A stretch of 64,000 nucleotides of DNA, taken from assembly GCA_900767465.1 (NCBI GenBank), contig CAAGAW010000009.1, positions 62,001 to 126,000 of the forward strand. The letters run 5' to 3'. Position 1 is the first letter of the stretch. Every line of letters begins with the position of its first letter. The translations under genes and the position numbers were made by a program. Below, one piece after another: positions 52,142 through 60,570 of the stretch. The stretch is from Clostridia bacterium. GTDB lineage: Bacteria; Bacillota; Clostridia; Christensenellales; Pumilibacteraceae. The notes beneath the pieces are model-generated. The model worked only from the letters and a program-made list of their open reading frames with translations, made no database searches and had not been told where the DNA came from.

Positions 52142-53220
52142 GTGAAAAGAATTCTACACGTTGTATCAACATTAGCACAAGGCGGAACCGAATCCGTTGT
52201 GCTGAATTATTTTTCAAATATGAATAAAGAGGAAATCATATTTGATTTTCTCGTTATTTGGGGTAACAGTAAAAAAGAATATGATGATGTTCTTAAGTCC
52301 CAAGGGTGCAGAATATATAGAATGAAAAACCCGCCGAATCGTTTTTGTGAGCATGGCAAAGAACTGAAAAAGTTTTTTGACGGCAACGAATACGATATCG
52401 TACACATACATGCAATGTCTTCTTTGCGTTATCGTGTAGCGAAGATCGCAAAAAAGAGTGGTGTAAAAACCGTAATATACCATTCCCATATATCATCTTG
52501 TGATAAAAACAAATTATTACACAGTTTGTGCAAAAGGATATTAAATAAGTGGTGTGACTATAGATTTGCTTGCTCCGAAGTAGCCGGTAAATTTATGTAT
52601 AACAGTAATTTTACGATTATAAGGAATGCTATAGACTTAGAACGCTATGCTTTCGATAATAAAAAGCGCAAAGCATTGCGTGAAAGATACGGATTACAGG
52701 ATAAATTTGTTGTCGGTAACATCGGGCGATGACTACGGTAAAAAACCAAAAGTTTTTATTTCCCATATTACATTTACTCGCCAGAAAAGAAGACGCCATC
52801 TTGTTTCTTATTGGAGACGGTAGCGAGATTGATACGCTTAAAGAGACAGCGAGACAGTACGAGGTAACTGACCGCGTGATATTTGCCGGTAATGTCGGAA
52901 CGGAAGTTTGTCAATACTATAGTATTTTCGGCTGCTTGGCTTTTCCTTCTCGATTTGAAGGTCTTAGTATGGTTTTAGTGGAGGCACAGGCGAATGGTTT
53001 GCCGATCATAGCGTCGGATTTGCTGTCCGATGAACATAAAATATCTAACAATTTTACTTTTTTGCCTATAACGGAATCTGACGAAAATTATTTTGTGTGG
53101 GCAAAATCGATTATCGGGTGCAAGAATGGACGTTGTGATAATATGCATGTTTTGGAAAAAGCTGGTTACGACATAAAGACTGAAGCGAAGAAATTGCAAG
53201 AATTTTATTTGAGTTTATGA
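52142..53220 (+). pseudogene. GT4-type glycosyltransferase, split by a one-base loss
   Basis: GTG 52142 opens a GT-B glycosyltransferase ('ILHVVSTLAQGGTESVVLNYF', typical of EpsF-like GT4 enzymes). The frame stops at TGA 52730-52732, right after 'DKFVVGNIGR'. The C-terminal half continues in another frame from 52729 ('TVKNQKFLFPILHLLARK', 'CLAFPSRFEGLSMVLVEAQANGLP', the nucleotide-sugar site). One missing base near 52726-52729 would join them to ~359 residues. This break is not in a long homopolymer. The two parts overlap as ATGA, so separate translation of two halves is conceivable but unusual for GT-B enzymes. Confidence 0.82.
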
Positions 53221-54463
53221 AAACTATAAAGAGACAAAATAAAATAGACTTACTAACATTTAATTGCGCGTTGTTTTTGCTATTTTTATCTTTTTTTGAA
53301 GAATCAACTTTATGGAAGTTTTCTTACATTGGGTTGGTTGCGGTTTTTTTATTTCCGATTGTCCTTTTTGTCGGTATGCAGTTTAATTGCATAACTTTAG
53401 ATTCGCACGATAAACAAATAGTATTAGGTTTCTGTATTTTTGCTCTGATACAGGGTTTAGGTATTAGTTTTTCTTCTATTTATAAAAGTCTAACGCCGAT
53501 ATATCGCACAATTTCAGTTGTCTTAACTATTGTATATATTAGACATGTTATTTGGACGGATGAGAAATTCCGAGCGTTGGATTTTTTGTCTTTTTTTGTT
53601 ATACTGTTTGGGTTCATTTCATTTTTATTACCGCAACAAGAAGATACTAATCCATTTTTTGGAAATTTGAATACTGTCGGAGCGCTGTGTTTTTCTTTTT
53701 TTGCTTTAAATTATATTCAATTTTTGAAAACGCATAAGTATATCAAATTATTGTATTCGGGTTTGAGTATGTTGTTGGTGATCATAAGTAATACGAGGAC
53801 AGCAATGTTTTTGATTTTGCTTGCAATCGTTCTATGTGTGGCAATCAAGTGTTTTATCGGCAAAAATATAAAACCGTTAGCATTTTTCGTTCTTTCAATT
53901 GGTATCATTGTTCTTTTTATTGTGTTTTACTACAATGTAAAAAGTAAACAACTTTATTCATTATTAAATAGTATATCCAAAGCTATATTCCATAAAAATT
54001 TTGATTCCGGAAGACCCGACTTGTGGAAATCGGCAGTGGATGTAGTTGGAGATATGTGGATTATGGGTAGAGGAACGTTTGTTGAGTTGTCTGATTTTGT
54101 CGTGGGAAAAAAACATCGCATAGCGTTTATTTTGATATTTATTTAAAAAACGGCATATTGGGTCTTGTTTTTTATATTATCGCGATAATAAATGTATTGA
54201 AATCAAAGAAAACATGGAAATACAATAAATTAAATGTATTTATAATGATTATCGCTTCCATATTATTGCTGTATAATGCTATGGCTGTTACGCTTATTAA
54301 ACCAAGATCCGGTATTGGATTGATCCATTGGATACTAATTGCTCTGCCATATAATAATATCCAAACTGCAGAAGAAAATAACAAGTATCGTTGTGCGGAC
54401 AAGGTTCAGACTGTGGAAAATGTAAAAGCAGATGTCGGAACGTCGACAAGCGTAAGATGGTAA
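53217..54463 (+). pseudogene. O-antigen ligase/Wzy-like polymerase, frameshifted at an A7 run
   Basis: ATG 53217 overlaps the previous stop (ATGA). The product is very hydrophobic (about ten membrane segments) and resembles Wzy/O-antigen ligase proteins: 'FFGNLNTVGALCFSFFALNYIQFL', 'NTRTAMFLILLAIVL', and a large loop with 'GRPDLWKSAVDVVGD'. The frame reads into 'GKKHRIAFILIFI' and stops. In the neighbouring frame it continues 'SHSVYFDIYLKNGILGLVFY', the expected Wzy motif. One extra A in 54107-54113 (seven to eight) gives ~415 residues. It would polymerise lipid-linked repeats outside the membrane. Confidence 0.8.
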
Positions 54464-54503
54464 ACTCTGCGTATTGTATTAAATTGATAAGGTCAACATT
54501 CTT

Positions 54504-55535
54504 ATGATATACGTATCTGAACAAATAACAAATAATAAGCACGCGGGGAGTAAGGCTCGCAACGATGTCGAAGCGATTTTAGCGCAGGTCGTCGGGAATA
54601 AACTTGGTTACGTCTGCGACAATAAAGGCGGAGGTTCGTTATTTACTAAAGTAAAACGGGCGTTGAGGTTGCGTCGACAGGGAAAGATAATCAGTCGATT
54701 AAAAAACGAAACGATATTTATTCAATATCCGGTAGACAGGAGAAAAATCGTCGGACTTTTTGAGTCGATTATAAAAGCATCAAAGCGTAATAAGACGGTT
54801 CTCATAATTCACGACGTCGAATTTATAAGGGAAAAACTTGTCGGGAAGGCAAAGGATCGCGAAGTCAGGTTGTTTGATTCGGCAACCGTTCTTATATGTC
54901 ATAATCGGGCAATGATCGAAGAGTTACAACGTAGCGGCGTAACTCACCCTCATTTTGTGAATCTCGGTATTTTCGATTATCTGACCGACGGAATCCCTGC
55001 AAACGAGCATAGTTTCGATAAGAGCGTCGTTTATGCCGGAAACCTCGCAAAAGCACCGTTTTTAACCGAATTAAACGCGTTTGACCTTGGTTGGGATTTT
55101 GTTTTATACGGCATCAATTGTCCACAAACAACGAATCCGGCGATTAAATACAACGGAGCGTTGTCTCCGGAAGACCTTGTAGGGAATCTGACTCAATCGT
55201 TCGGGCTTATATGGGACAGCGAAACGGTTGACGGGTGTACCGGTAAAATCGGCGAATATACTCGTTATAATAACCCGCATAAACTTTCTTTATATCTCGT
55301 TTCGGGGATGCCCGTAATAGTATGGTCGCAGGCTGCCGTTGCCGATTTTGTAGAGAAAGAAAAAGTCGGTTTCGTAATCGATTCGCTCCGCGATATAGCC
55401 GCAAAACTTGATAATCTGACGGAAGAAGAGTACGAAGAATATCGCAGAAATGCAGATCGCTTAAAGCAAAAACTTTATTGCGGCGAGTTTATGAAAGCGG
55501 CAATCGTACGAGCGATTGAATTATGTAAAGGGTAA
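54504..55535 (+). CDS. Galactofuranosyltransferase-like glycosyltransferase
   Basis: A 343-residue protein similar in layout to beta-1,6-galactofuranosyltransferases (WbbI type). Typical features are 'IFIQYPVDRRKIVGLFESII', 'TVLIIHDVEFIRE', 'SVVYAGNLAKAPFL' and 'GLIWDSETVDGCTGKIGEYTRYNNPHKLSLYL'. It sits just before glf, which makes UDP-galactofuranose, its expected donor. It is the first intact gene after four frameshifted ones, and base composition returns toward the chromosomal average here. A weak AAGG ribosome site precedes ATG 54504. Confidence 0.82.
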   Translation: MIYVSEQITNNKHAGSKARNDVEAILAQVVGNKLGYVCDNKGGGSLFTKVKRALRLRRQGKIISRLKNETIFIQYPVDRRKIVGLFESIIKASKRNKTVLIIHDVEFIREKLVGKAKDREVRLFDSATVLICHNRAMIEELQRSGVTHPHFVNLGIFDYLTDGIPANEHSFDKSVVYAGNLAKAPFLTELNAFDLGWDFVLYGINCPQTTNPAIKYNGALSPEDLVGNLTQSFGLIWDSETVDGCTGKIGEYTRYNNPHKLSLYLVSGMPVIVWSQAAVADFVEKEKVGFVIDSLRDIAAKLDNLTEEEYEEYRRNADRLKQKLYCGEFMKAAIVRAIELCKG

Positions 55536-55540
55536 AACTT

Positions 55541-56641
55541 ATGAAATACGATTATCTTATAGTCGGGAGCGGGTTGTTCGGGGCGGTATGCGCGCACGAA
55601 CTCAAATCCGCCGGTAAGCGGGTGCTTGTCGTGGATCGGAGAGATCATATCGGCGGCAACGTTTACACCGAAAAAATCGAAGGCATAAACGTGCATAAAT
55701 ACGGCGCGCACATTTTCCATACGTCGGACAAGCGCGTGTGGGATTACGTCAACCGTTTTGCCGAATTCAACAATTACGTCAATTCGCCGATCGCAATTTA
55801 CAAGGACGAACTCTACAATCTGCCGTTCAATATGAACACGTTTTCCAAATTGTGGGGCGTAAAAACTCCGGCGGAGGCGGCTGCGAAAATCGAAGAAGAA
55901 AAGGCGAATTTCCATATCGCCGAGCCGAAAAACCTCGAAGAGCAAGCGATAAATCTTGTCGGCAAAACGATTTACGAAAAACTCATCGAGGGTTATACGG
56001 CAAAACAGTGGGGCAGACGGTGCGTGGATCTTCCGGCGTTTATTATTCGTCGCTTGCCTGTAAGAATGACGTTCGACAACAATTATTTCAACGACCGCTA
56101 TCAGGGAATCCCGATCGGCGGGTACACTCCGATAATCGAAAAAATGCTGGACGGCGTCGACGTAAAACTCGGTTGCGATTACCTTGCAAGCAAGGAAGAG
56201 TTGAATCGTCTCGCAGATAAAATAATTTATACGGGAGCGATCGACGAATATTACGGCTATCGTTTCGGAGAACTCGAATATCGTTCCGTGCGGTTTGAAA
56301 CCGAGGTTCTCGACGAAGTCAATCATCAGGGCAACGCCGTCGTAAATTATACCGAATACGAAATTCCGTATACCCGCATAATCGAGCATAAACACTTTGA
56401 GTTCGACGTTATATCGCCTAAAACCGTCGTATCGAAAGAATACCCCGTAACGTGGAAACGCGGCGACGAACCGTATTATCCCGTAAACGACGAATGCAAC
56501 GCGGTTTTGTACGCAAAGTACAAATCGCTCGCCGAAGCCGAAACCAACGTCATGTTCGGCGGAAGACTCGGTACGTACAAGTATTTCGATATGGACGACG
56601 TTATCGCGGCTGCCCTTGACGCGGCGGACACGCTCAGATAA
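55541..56641 (+). CDS. glf: UDP-galactopyranose mutase
   Basis: A 366-residue FAD enzyme that turns UDP-galactopyranose into UDP-galactofuranose. It has an N-terminal FAD motif 'VGSGLFGAVCAHELK', and 'DRRDHIGGNVYTE', 'GAHIFHTSDKRVWDYV' and 'YTAKQWGRRCVDLP' are diagnostic. Length is normal. It is 5 bases after the Galf-transferase gene and abuts the flippase gene (TAA then ATG at 56642). Galactofuranose is therefore very likely part of this organism's surface glycan; galE at 9532 can supply UDP-galactose. Confidence 0.95.
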   Translation: MKYDYLIVGSGLFGAVCAHELKSAGKRVLVVDRRDHIGGNVYTEKIEGINVHKYGAHIFHTSDKRVWDYVNRFAEFNNYVNSPIAIYKDELYNLPFNMNTFSKLWGVKTPAEAAAKIEEEKANFHIAEPKNLEEQAINLVGKTIYEKLIEGYTAKQWGRRCVDLPAFIIRRLPVRMTFDNNYFNDRYQGIPIGGYTPIIEKMLDGVDVKLGCDYLASKEELNRLADKIIYTGAIDEYYGYRFGELEYRSVRFETEVLDEVNHQGNAVVNYTEYEIPYTRIIEHKHFEFDVISPKTVVSKEYPVTWKRGDEPYYPVNDECNAVLYAKYKSLAEAETNVMFGGRLGTYKYFDMDDVIAAALDAADTLR

Positions 56642-58126
56642 ATGAAAGAAAAGAGTATAAAACGCAATTACGTATACAACGTGGTATATCAGGTGCTTGC
56701 AATTATAGTGCCTATTATAACCATGCCTTACGTGTCGCGCGTTCTTAACGCCGAAGGGATCGGGCTGTACAGTTACGGCTCGTCCATCGCGTCGTACTTC
56801 GTGCTTGCGGCAACGCTCGGAACGACCGTATTCGGACAACGCGCGATAAGTTACGTTCAGGGCGACATTGAGGCGAGAAGCCGCGCGTTCTGGGAACTTT
56901 TTATCTTCCGTCTGATTTCTACTGCGATCGCGCTCGCGGCTTACGCGGCGGTGTTTTTCGCGTTCCTTAAAGATAACGGAACTATGTATCTTATTCTCGC
57001 GCTCAACGTAGTCAACGTCGCGACCGATATATCGTGGTTTTTTCAGGGTATCGAAGAATTCGGAAAAATAGTGATACGTAACGTCGTTTTTCGTATCCTT
57101 AACCTCGCGGCAATCTTTATTTTTATTAAAACCGCGACCGATCTTTACAAGTACGTTCTTATAGTCGTAGGATTTACCACGGCGAGCAACCTTTCGCTTT
57201 GGTTTATGATGAAAGGCAACGTTTGCCGGGTCAAAGGAATAAAACCGTTCCGCGACGTAAAGGAAATTCTGCAATTTTTTATACCTACGGTCGCGACTCA
57301 GATCTATACCGTCCTCGACAAATCGATGATCGGTTGGTTTACCGGTTCGGACGCCGAAAACGGTTATTACGAGCAGGCGGAAAGAATAGTAAAAACGACG
57401 CTTACCGTCGTTACCGCGCTCGGAACGGTTATGATACCGCGTGTATCCAAATACTTCAAAGAGGGTAAAACCGACCTTATGCGCGAGTATCTGTATAAAT
57501 CGTATCGTTTTACGTTTTTGCTTGCCGTGCCTATCGCGTTCGGGTTGCTCTCTACCGCAAGCACGCTTGTTCCCGTTTTTCTCGGCGACGGCTACGAACC
57601 GTGCGTTTTGTTGATTCAGGTTTTCAGCGCGCTCGTTATCCTTATAGGATTAAGCAACGCGAACAATCTTCAACTTTTCGTGCCTACGGGCAGGCAGAAT
57701 CTGCTTACCGTAACGGTTACCGTCGGAGCGGTCGTTAACGCCGTGCTCAACGTAATTCTTATACCGAGATTCGCCGCAACCGGAGCGTGCGTTGCGTCCG
57801 TTATAGCCGAAGGAGTCGTAACGCTTCTCGGATTTGTCTTTATCATAAAAGCCAAAGATCTTGCCGTCGGAAAAATCTTCCTCTCGTCGTGGAAGTACTG
57901 GGTCGCGGGAGCGGCGATGTGTGCGGCGGTATACGCAGTCAAATCCGTCATGCCGATTGCCGTGTGGGCTTTGGCGACGCTGATAGTTTTCGGCGCGGTT
58001 GCGTATTTCCTGATACTTCTTATCCTTCGTGACGAACTATTGATAGGTTCGATAAAAGCCGTTTTGTTCCGTCTGAAAAAGAAGCCCGCCGAAGTCCCTG
58101 CCGACGAAAACGCAGATAATAATTAA
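56642..58126 (+). CDS. Wzx-type oligosaccharide flippase
   Basis: A 494-residue polytopic protein with ~14 hydrophobic segments of the polysaccharide-flippase (MATE-like) fold. Signatures: 'NYVYNVVYQVLAIIVPIITMPYVSRVLNAEGIG'-type start, 'DISWFFQGIEEFGKI' and 'YTVLDKSMIGWFTG'. It moves undecaprenyl-linked repeats across the membrane for the Wzy-like polymerase at 53217. Last gene of the glycan locus; its ATG directly follows the glf stop. Ends with a short charged tail. Confidence 0.92.
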   Translation: MKEKSIKRNYVYNVVYQVLAIIVPIITMPYVSRVLNAEGIGLYSYGSSIASYFVLAATLGTTVFGQRAISYVQGDIEARSRAFWELFIFRLISTAIALAAYAAVFFAFLKDNGTMYLILALNVVNVATDISWFFQGIEEFGKIVIRNVVFRILNLAAIFIFIKTATDLYKYVLIVVGFTTASNLSLWFMMKGNVCRVKGIKPFRDVKEILQFFIPTVATQIYTVLDKSMIGWFTGSDAENGYYEQAERIVKTTLTVVTALGTVMIPRVSKYFKEGKTDLMREYLYKSYRFTFLLAVPIAFGLLSTASTLVPVFLGDGYEPCVLLIQVFSALVILIGLSNANNLQLFVPTGRQNLLTVTVTVGAVVNAVLNVILIPRFAATGACVASVIAEGVVTLLGFVFIIKAKDLAVGKIFLSSWKYWVAGAAMCAAVYAVKSVMPIAVWALATLIVFGAVAYFLILLILRDELLIGSIKAVLFRLKKKPAEVPADENADNN

Positions 58127-58197
58127 ACGTGTAGTTACGTGTTTCGCGTATATATTTATTATGACAAAAGAAATTTCCGTCGAACGGTGAAAATCAT

Positions 58198-58225
58198 TGA
58201 CAAAACGAGCAAAAAATAGTACACT
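58198..58225 (+). promoter_or_regulatory. Promoter of tRNA-Leu
   Basis: TTGACA (58198-58203), a 16-bp spacer and TACACT (58220-58225), ~10 nt before the tRNA. Confidence 0.65.
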
Positions 58226-58235
58226 ATAAAGGCTT

Positions 58236-58321
58236 GCGAGGGTGGCGGAACTGGCAGACGCGCTAGTCTCAGACGCTAGTGGTTAATTCTCGTGTGGGTT
58301 CAAATCCCATCCCTCGCACCA
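58236..58321 (+). tRNA. tRNA-Leu (anticodon CAG)
   Basis: An 86-base class II tRNA including an encoded CCA. The acceptor GCGAGGG pairs with CCCTCGC. The anticodon stem-loop CTAGT-CTCAGAC-GCTAG gives CAG. A long variable arm (TGGTTAATTCTCGT) and the T-arm GTGGG-TTCAAAT-CCCAT follow, as expected for leucine. Confidence 0.95.
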
Positions 58322-58325
58322 AAGG

Positions 58326-58358
58326 AATCTCTCACCGTTTTTCGGCGGGAGATTTTTG
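58326..58358 (+). terminator. Terminator after tRNA-Leu
   Basis: AATCTC and GAGATT outer arms with imperfect GC-rich inner pairing, followed by TTTT. Confidence 0.65.
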
Positions 58359-58459
58359 CTTGAACAGAAGTGACGGCGACGAAATATCCAAAGCAAACCG
58401 TTAGCAAAACGATAACCGCAAACAGTATCGAAAATCTTAAAAGTAAATCGTTTTTCGTA

Positions 58460-58488
58460 TTGTAAAAGCGGCGGCGGAGTGGTATAAT
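58460..58488 (+). promoter_or_regulatory. Promoter of the SDR epimerase gene
   Basis: TTGTAA (58460-58465), a 17-bp spacer and TATAAT (58483-58488). Confidence 0.75.
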
Positions 58489-58518
58489 GTCGGTAATAAA
58501 ACGAAACGGAGGAATCAA

Positions 58519-59463
58519 ATGAAAAAAGTTCTGGTTATCGGCGGCACGGGTGCGATGGGAACATATCTCGTTCCGAAACTCGTCGAGCGCGGATATAAGG
58601 TGGACGTTATCGCGAACGACGAAGTTTTGCCTGAGAATAAAGCAAATCTCACGTATAGCAGAGCCGACATGTACGACGAGAAGCTCGTGCGCGAAACTCT
58701 TAAAAACGCGTACGACGGCGTAGTAGATTTTATGATTTACGACGATACGAGAATCGCGCGTTATCTGCCGATTTATCTTGACAACACCGATCATTACATT
58801 TATTTTTCGTCGTATCGAGTATTCGCGGACAAAGAACATCCCATTGTCGAAACTTCGCCGCTCGGCGTGGATGTAAGCGACGATCTCGATTATCGTTACG
58901 CGAACGATTACGGCATTTACAAAGCCAAGGGCGAAAAACTCATTCGCGGATTCGGTCGCAACAACTGGACGATAGTCCGTCCCGCAATCACGTACTCGAA
59001 AAAACGCAGTCAGCTTATGACGCTTGAACGTCAGCATATTCTCAAGTATCTCGACGCGGGTAAACCTATTCCGCTTTACGAAGGCGCGAAAAACGTTCAG
59101 GGAACGATGAGCTGGGCGGGCGACGTAGCCGAAATGCTCGCGCGGTTGCTGTTTAACCCCGCGGCAATCAAAGAAGATTTCAACGTGACTACGTCCGAAC
59201 ACCACACGTGGGACGAAATCGCAGGTTACTACAAAGATATTTTCGGGCTTGACCATGTCTATGTAGGCGAGGACGAATATCTCACCGCACGCGACGGCGT
59301 CGTCAACGACTGGAACAAGTGGCAACTTCGCTATGACCGTATGTTTGACCGCATAATGGACAACTCGAAAGTGCTTAAGGTAACGGGCATGAAACAATCC
59401 GACCTTATCTCGCTCTACGACGGACTCAGCCGCGAAAAGAAAACCATACTCGAACGCCCGTAA
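58519..59463 (+). CDS. NAD-dependent epimerase/dehydratase family protein
   Basis: A 314-residue extended SDR protein. The Rossmann motif is 'VIGGTGAMGTYL' (residues 6-17). The active-site Tyr-xxx-Lys is probably 'YGIYKAKGEK', with Ser in 'YFSSYRVF'. The C-terminal half ('TYSKKRSQLMTLERQHI', 'NVQGTMSWAGDVAEML', 'FNVTTSEHHTWDEIAGYY') resembles nucleoside-diphosphate-sugar epimerases of the isoflavone-reductase-like type. Substrate unknown. CGGAGG precedes ATG 58519; a terminator follows. Confidence 0.85.
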   Translation: MKKVLVIGGTGAMGTYLVPKLVERGYKVDVIANDEVLPENKANLTYSRADMYDEKLVRETLKNAYDGVVDFMIYDDTRIARYLPIYLDNTDHYIYFSSYRVFADKEHPIVETSPLGVDVSDDLDYRYANDYGIYKAKGEKLIRGFGRNNWTIVRPAITYSKKRSQLMTLERQHILKYLDAGKPIPLYEGAKNVQGTMSWAGDVAEMLARLLFNPAAIKEDFNVTTSEHHTWDEIAGYYKDIFGLDHVYVGEDEYLTARDGVVNDWNKWQLRYDRMFDRIMDNSKVLKVTGMKQSDLISLYDGLSREKKTILERP

Positions 59464-59486
59464 GTTTATTAACGCCCAAAAAAACG

Positions 59487-59517
59487 AAAGATCGCCCGAA
59501 GCGGCGGTCTTTTTTTC
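59487..59517 (+). terminator. Terminator after the SDR epimerase gene
   Basis: AAAGATCGCC / GGCGGTCTTT stem (one G-U), 6-base loop, T-run. Confidence 0.8.
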
Positions 59518-59546
59518 GATTTTAGTACTGAACCGATCTGAATCCG

Positions 59547-59665
59547 ATTGTTTCGCTGCCGACTTCGTTCGGTTTGCTATCCTATCGAGGCCGGTGTTCC
59601 GATTGAGGGCGCGCAAGCGTAAACACTTGACGAAATAGCGGAATTGTGTTACACTATGGATAACG
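59547..59665 (+). repeat. Left copy of a 119/120-bp direct repeat carrying a promoter
   Basis: Nearly identical to 60416-60535; they differ only at CGG versus AGGC about 24 bases in. Each copy contains TTGACG, a 17-bp spacer and TACACT (here 59627-59632 and 59650-59655). The two copies bracket a low-GC cargo of ~750 bp. Confidence 0.9.
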
Positions 59666-59797
59666 TGGACAGAAGGTTGGTGGATATTTGGAACGACATA
59701 CACTTGGAATCAAGCGCAATATCTTGGTGGAACTGTTGGTAGATATGTTCAATTTAAACTTATATGTGATTTAATGAAATTGGCAAAGAGTTTTTAA
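59666..59797 (+). pseudogene. C-terminal remnant (43 codons) of an unknown protein, truncated at the repeat edge
   Basis: Directly after the repeat a frame without a start codon reads 43 residues ('WTEGWWIFGTTYTWNQAQYL', then 'GGTVGRYVQF' and 'KLICDLMKLAKSF') to TAA. The stop shares one base with the ATG of the lipoprotein gene (TAATG). The Gly/Tyr/Trp-rich, basic-ended shape and the coupling to a small gene recall the 3' ends of polymorphic toxins followed by an immunity gene, but I cannot name a family. Confidence 0.5.
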
Positions 59798-60405
59798 TGA
59801 GAAAAATACAGAATATTATATCAATATTTACTTTAACAATTTTATGTTTATCATTTGTTGGATGTTCAAAAGGTTGTTTTGCAAATGAACATAAGTGGCT
59901 ATATGAAAAAATGAGTGAAATTCCTATTGAATACGAAGGATATTACTTTGAAAATATATATGGAACAGAGGAAGATGAATCTGCAGCAAGTCAGAATACT
60001 ATAAAAGAGTATATTTTTAGAGGTAAAACATTAACTGTCGATGAATATACAATGATTTATGATGAAAACAAAATTGTTATAGATATAAATTTTATTGAAC
60101 AAAGAAGTCAAGTTTCAAGTTATATCAATCATATATGGGATGAGAAGGGTAAAATTAGGACACATCAACCTTGGATTTCCGGGATACAGGTTTTTGATGA
60201 TAAAATCTTTCTAAGTACTTGTGGCATAGAGACGCAAATGGCAGGTACAGCGAGAGGCGTAACTCCGTTCGTATTATACTATTATGACATAGATAATGAT
60301 AAAATTTTATATTGTGGATTTTTTGCAGGGAAACAAAATGAATATGGGACATATGAAGGGTTCGTTCCAAGGTCTCCTATTCATTTAGTAATTAGAAAAG
60401 GATAA
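59797..60405 (+). CDS. Hypothetical lipoprotein in a repeat-flanked cargo
   Basis: A 202-residue predicted lipoprotein (signal peptide 'IISIFTLTILCLSFVGC', lipobox Cys23). The mature part is rich in Tyr, Asp, Glu and Ile and has no motif I recognise ('EYIFRGKTLTVDEYTMIYDENKI', 'DNDKILYCGFFAG'). Base composition is strikingly AT-rich compared with both flanks, suggesting transfer. Its start overlaps the stop of a truncated upstream frame, and both sit between direct repeats. It could be an immunity-type lipoprotein separated from its partner (inference only). Confidence 0.75.
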   Translation: MRKIQNIISIFTLTILCLSFVGCSKGCFANEHKWLYEKMSEIPIEYEGYYFENIYGTEEDESAASQNTIKEYIFRGKTLTVDEYTMIYDENKIVIDINFIEQRSQVSSYINHIWDEKGKIRTHQPWISGIQVFDDKIFLSTCGIETQMAGTARGVTPFVLYYYDIDNDKILYCGFFAGKQNEYGTYEGFVPRSPIHLVIRKG

Positions 60406-60415
60406 GGAGAGAAAA

Positions 60416-60535
60416 ATTGTTTCGCTGCCGACTTCGTTAGGCTTTGCTATCCTATCGAGGCCGGTGTTCCGATTGAGGGCGCGCAAGCGTAAACACTTGA
60501 CGAAATAGCGGAATTGTGTTACACTATGGATAACG
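60416..60535 (+). repeat. Right copy of the 119/120-bp direct repeat
   Basis: Matches 59547-59665. The promoter boxes are TTGACG (60497-60502) and TACACT (60520-60525), which serve the membrane-protein gene at 60571. This is probably the original position of the sequence. Confidence 0.9.
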
Positions 60536-60570
60536 AACCTGACTATAATAACAAATAGGAGGATAGCAAA

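Noticed and set aside
52729..53220. Second half of the GT4 enzyme as an independent gene with ATG 52729
   Set aside because: The ATGA overlap looks natural, but the frame starts in the middle of a conserved GT-B fold and has no ribosome site; a one-base loss is simpler.
55475..57274. A 599-codon minus-strand open frame over glf and the flippase
   Set aside because: It spans two well-recognised plus-strand genes and their junction and has no recognisable motif or start signal.
58236..58400. tRNA-Leu as an integration site for a genomic island
   Set aside because: No integrase and no repeat of the tRNA 3' end were seen nearby; the glycan locus ends before the tRNA.
58300..59703. A 467-codon minus-strand open frame overlapping the tRNA-Leu end and the SDR gene
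   Set aside because: It runs into the 3' end of the tRNA, has no ribosome site and is opposite a clear Rossmann-fold gene.
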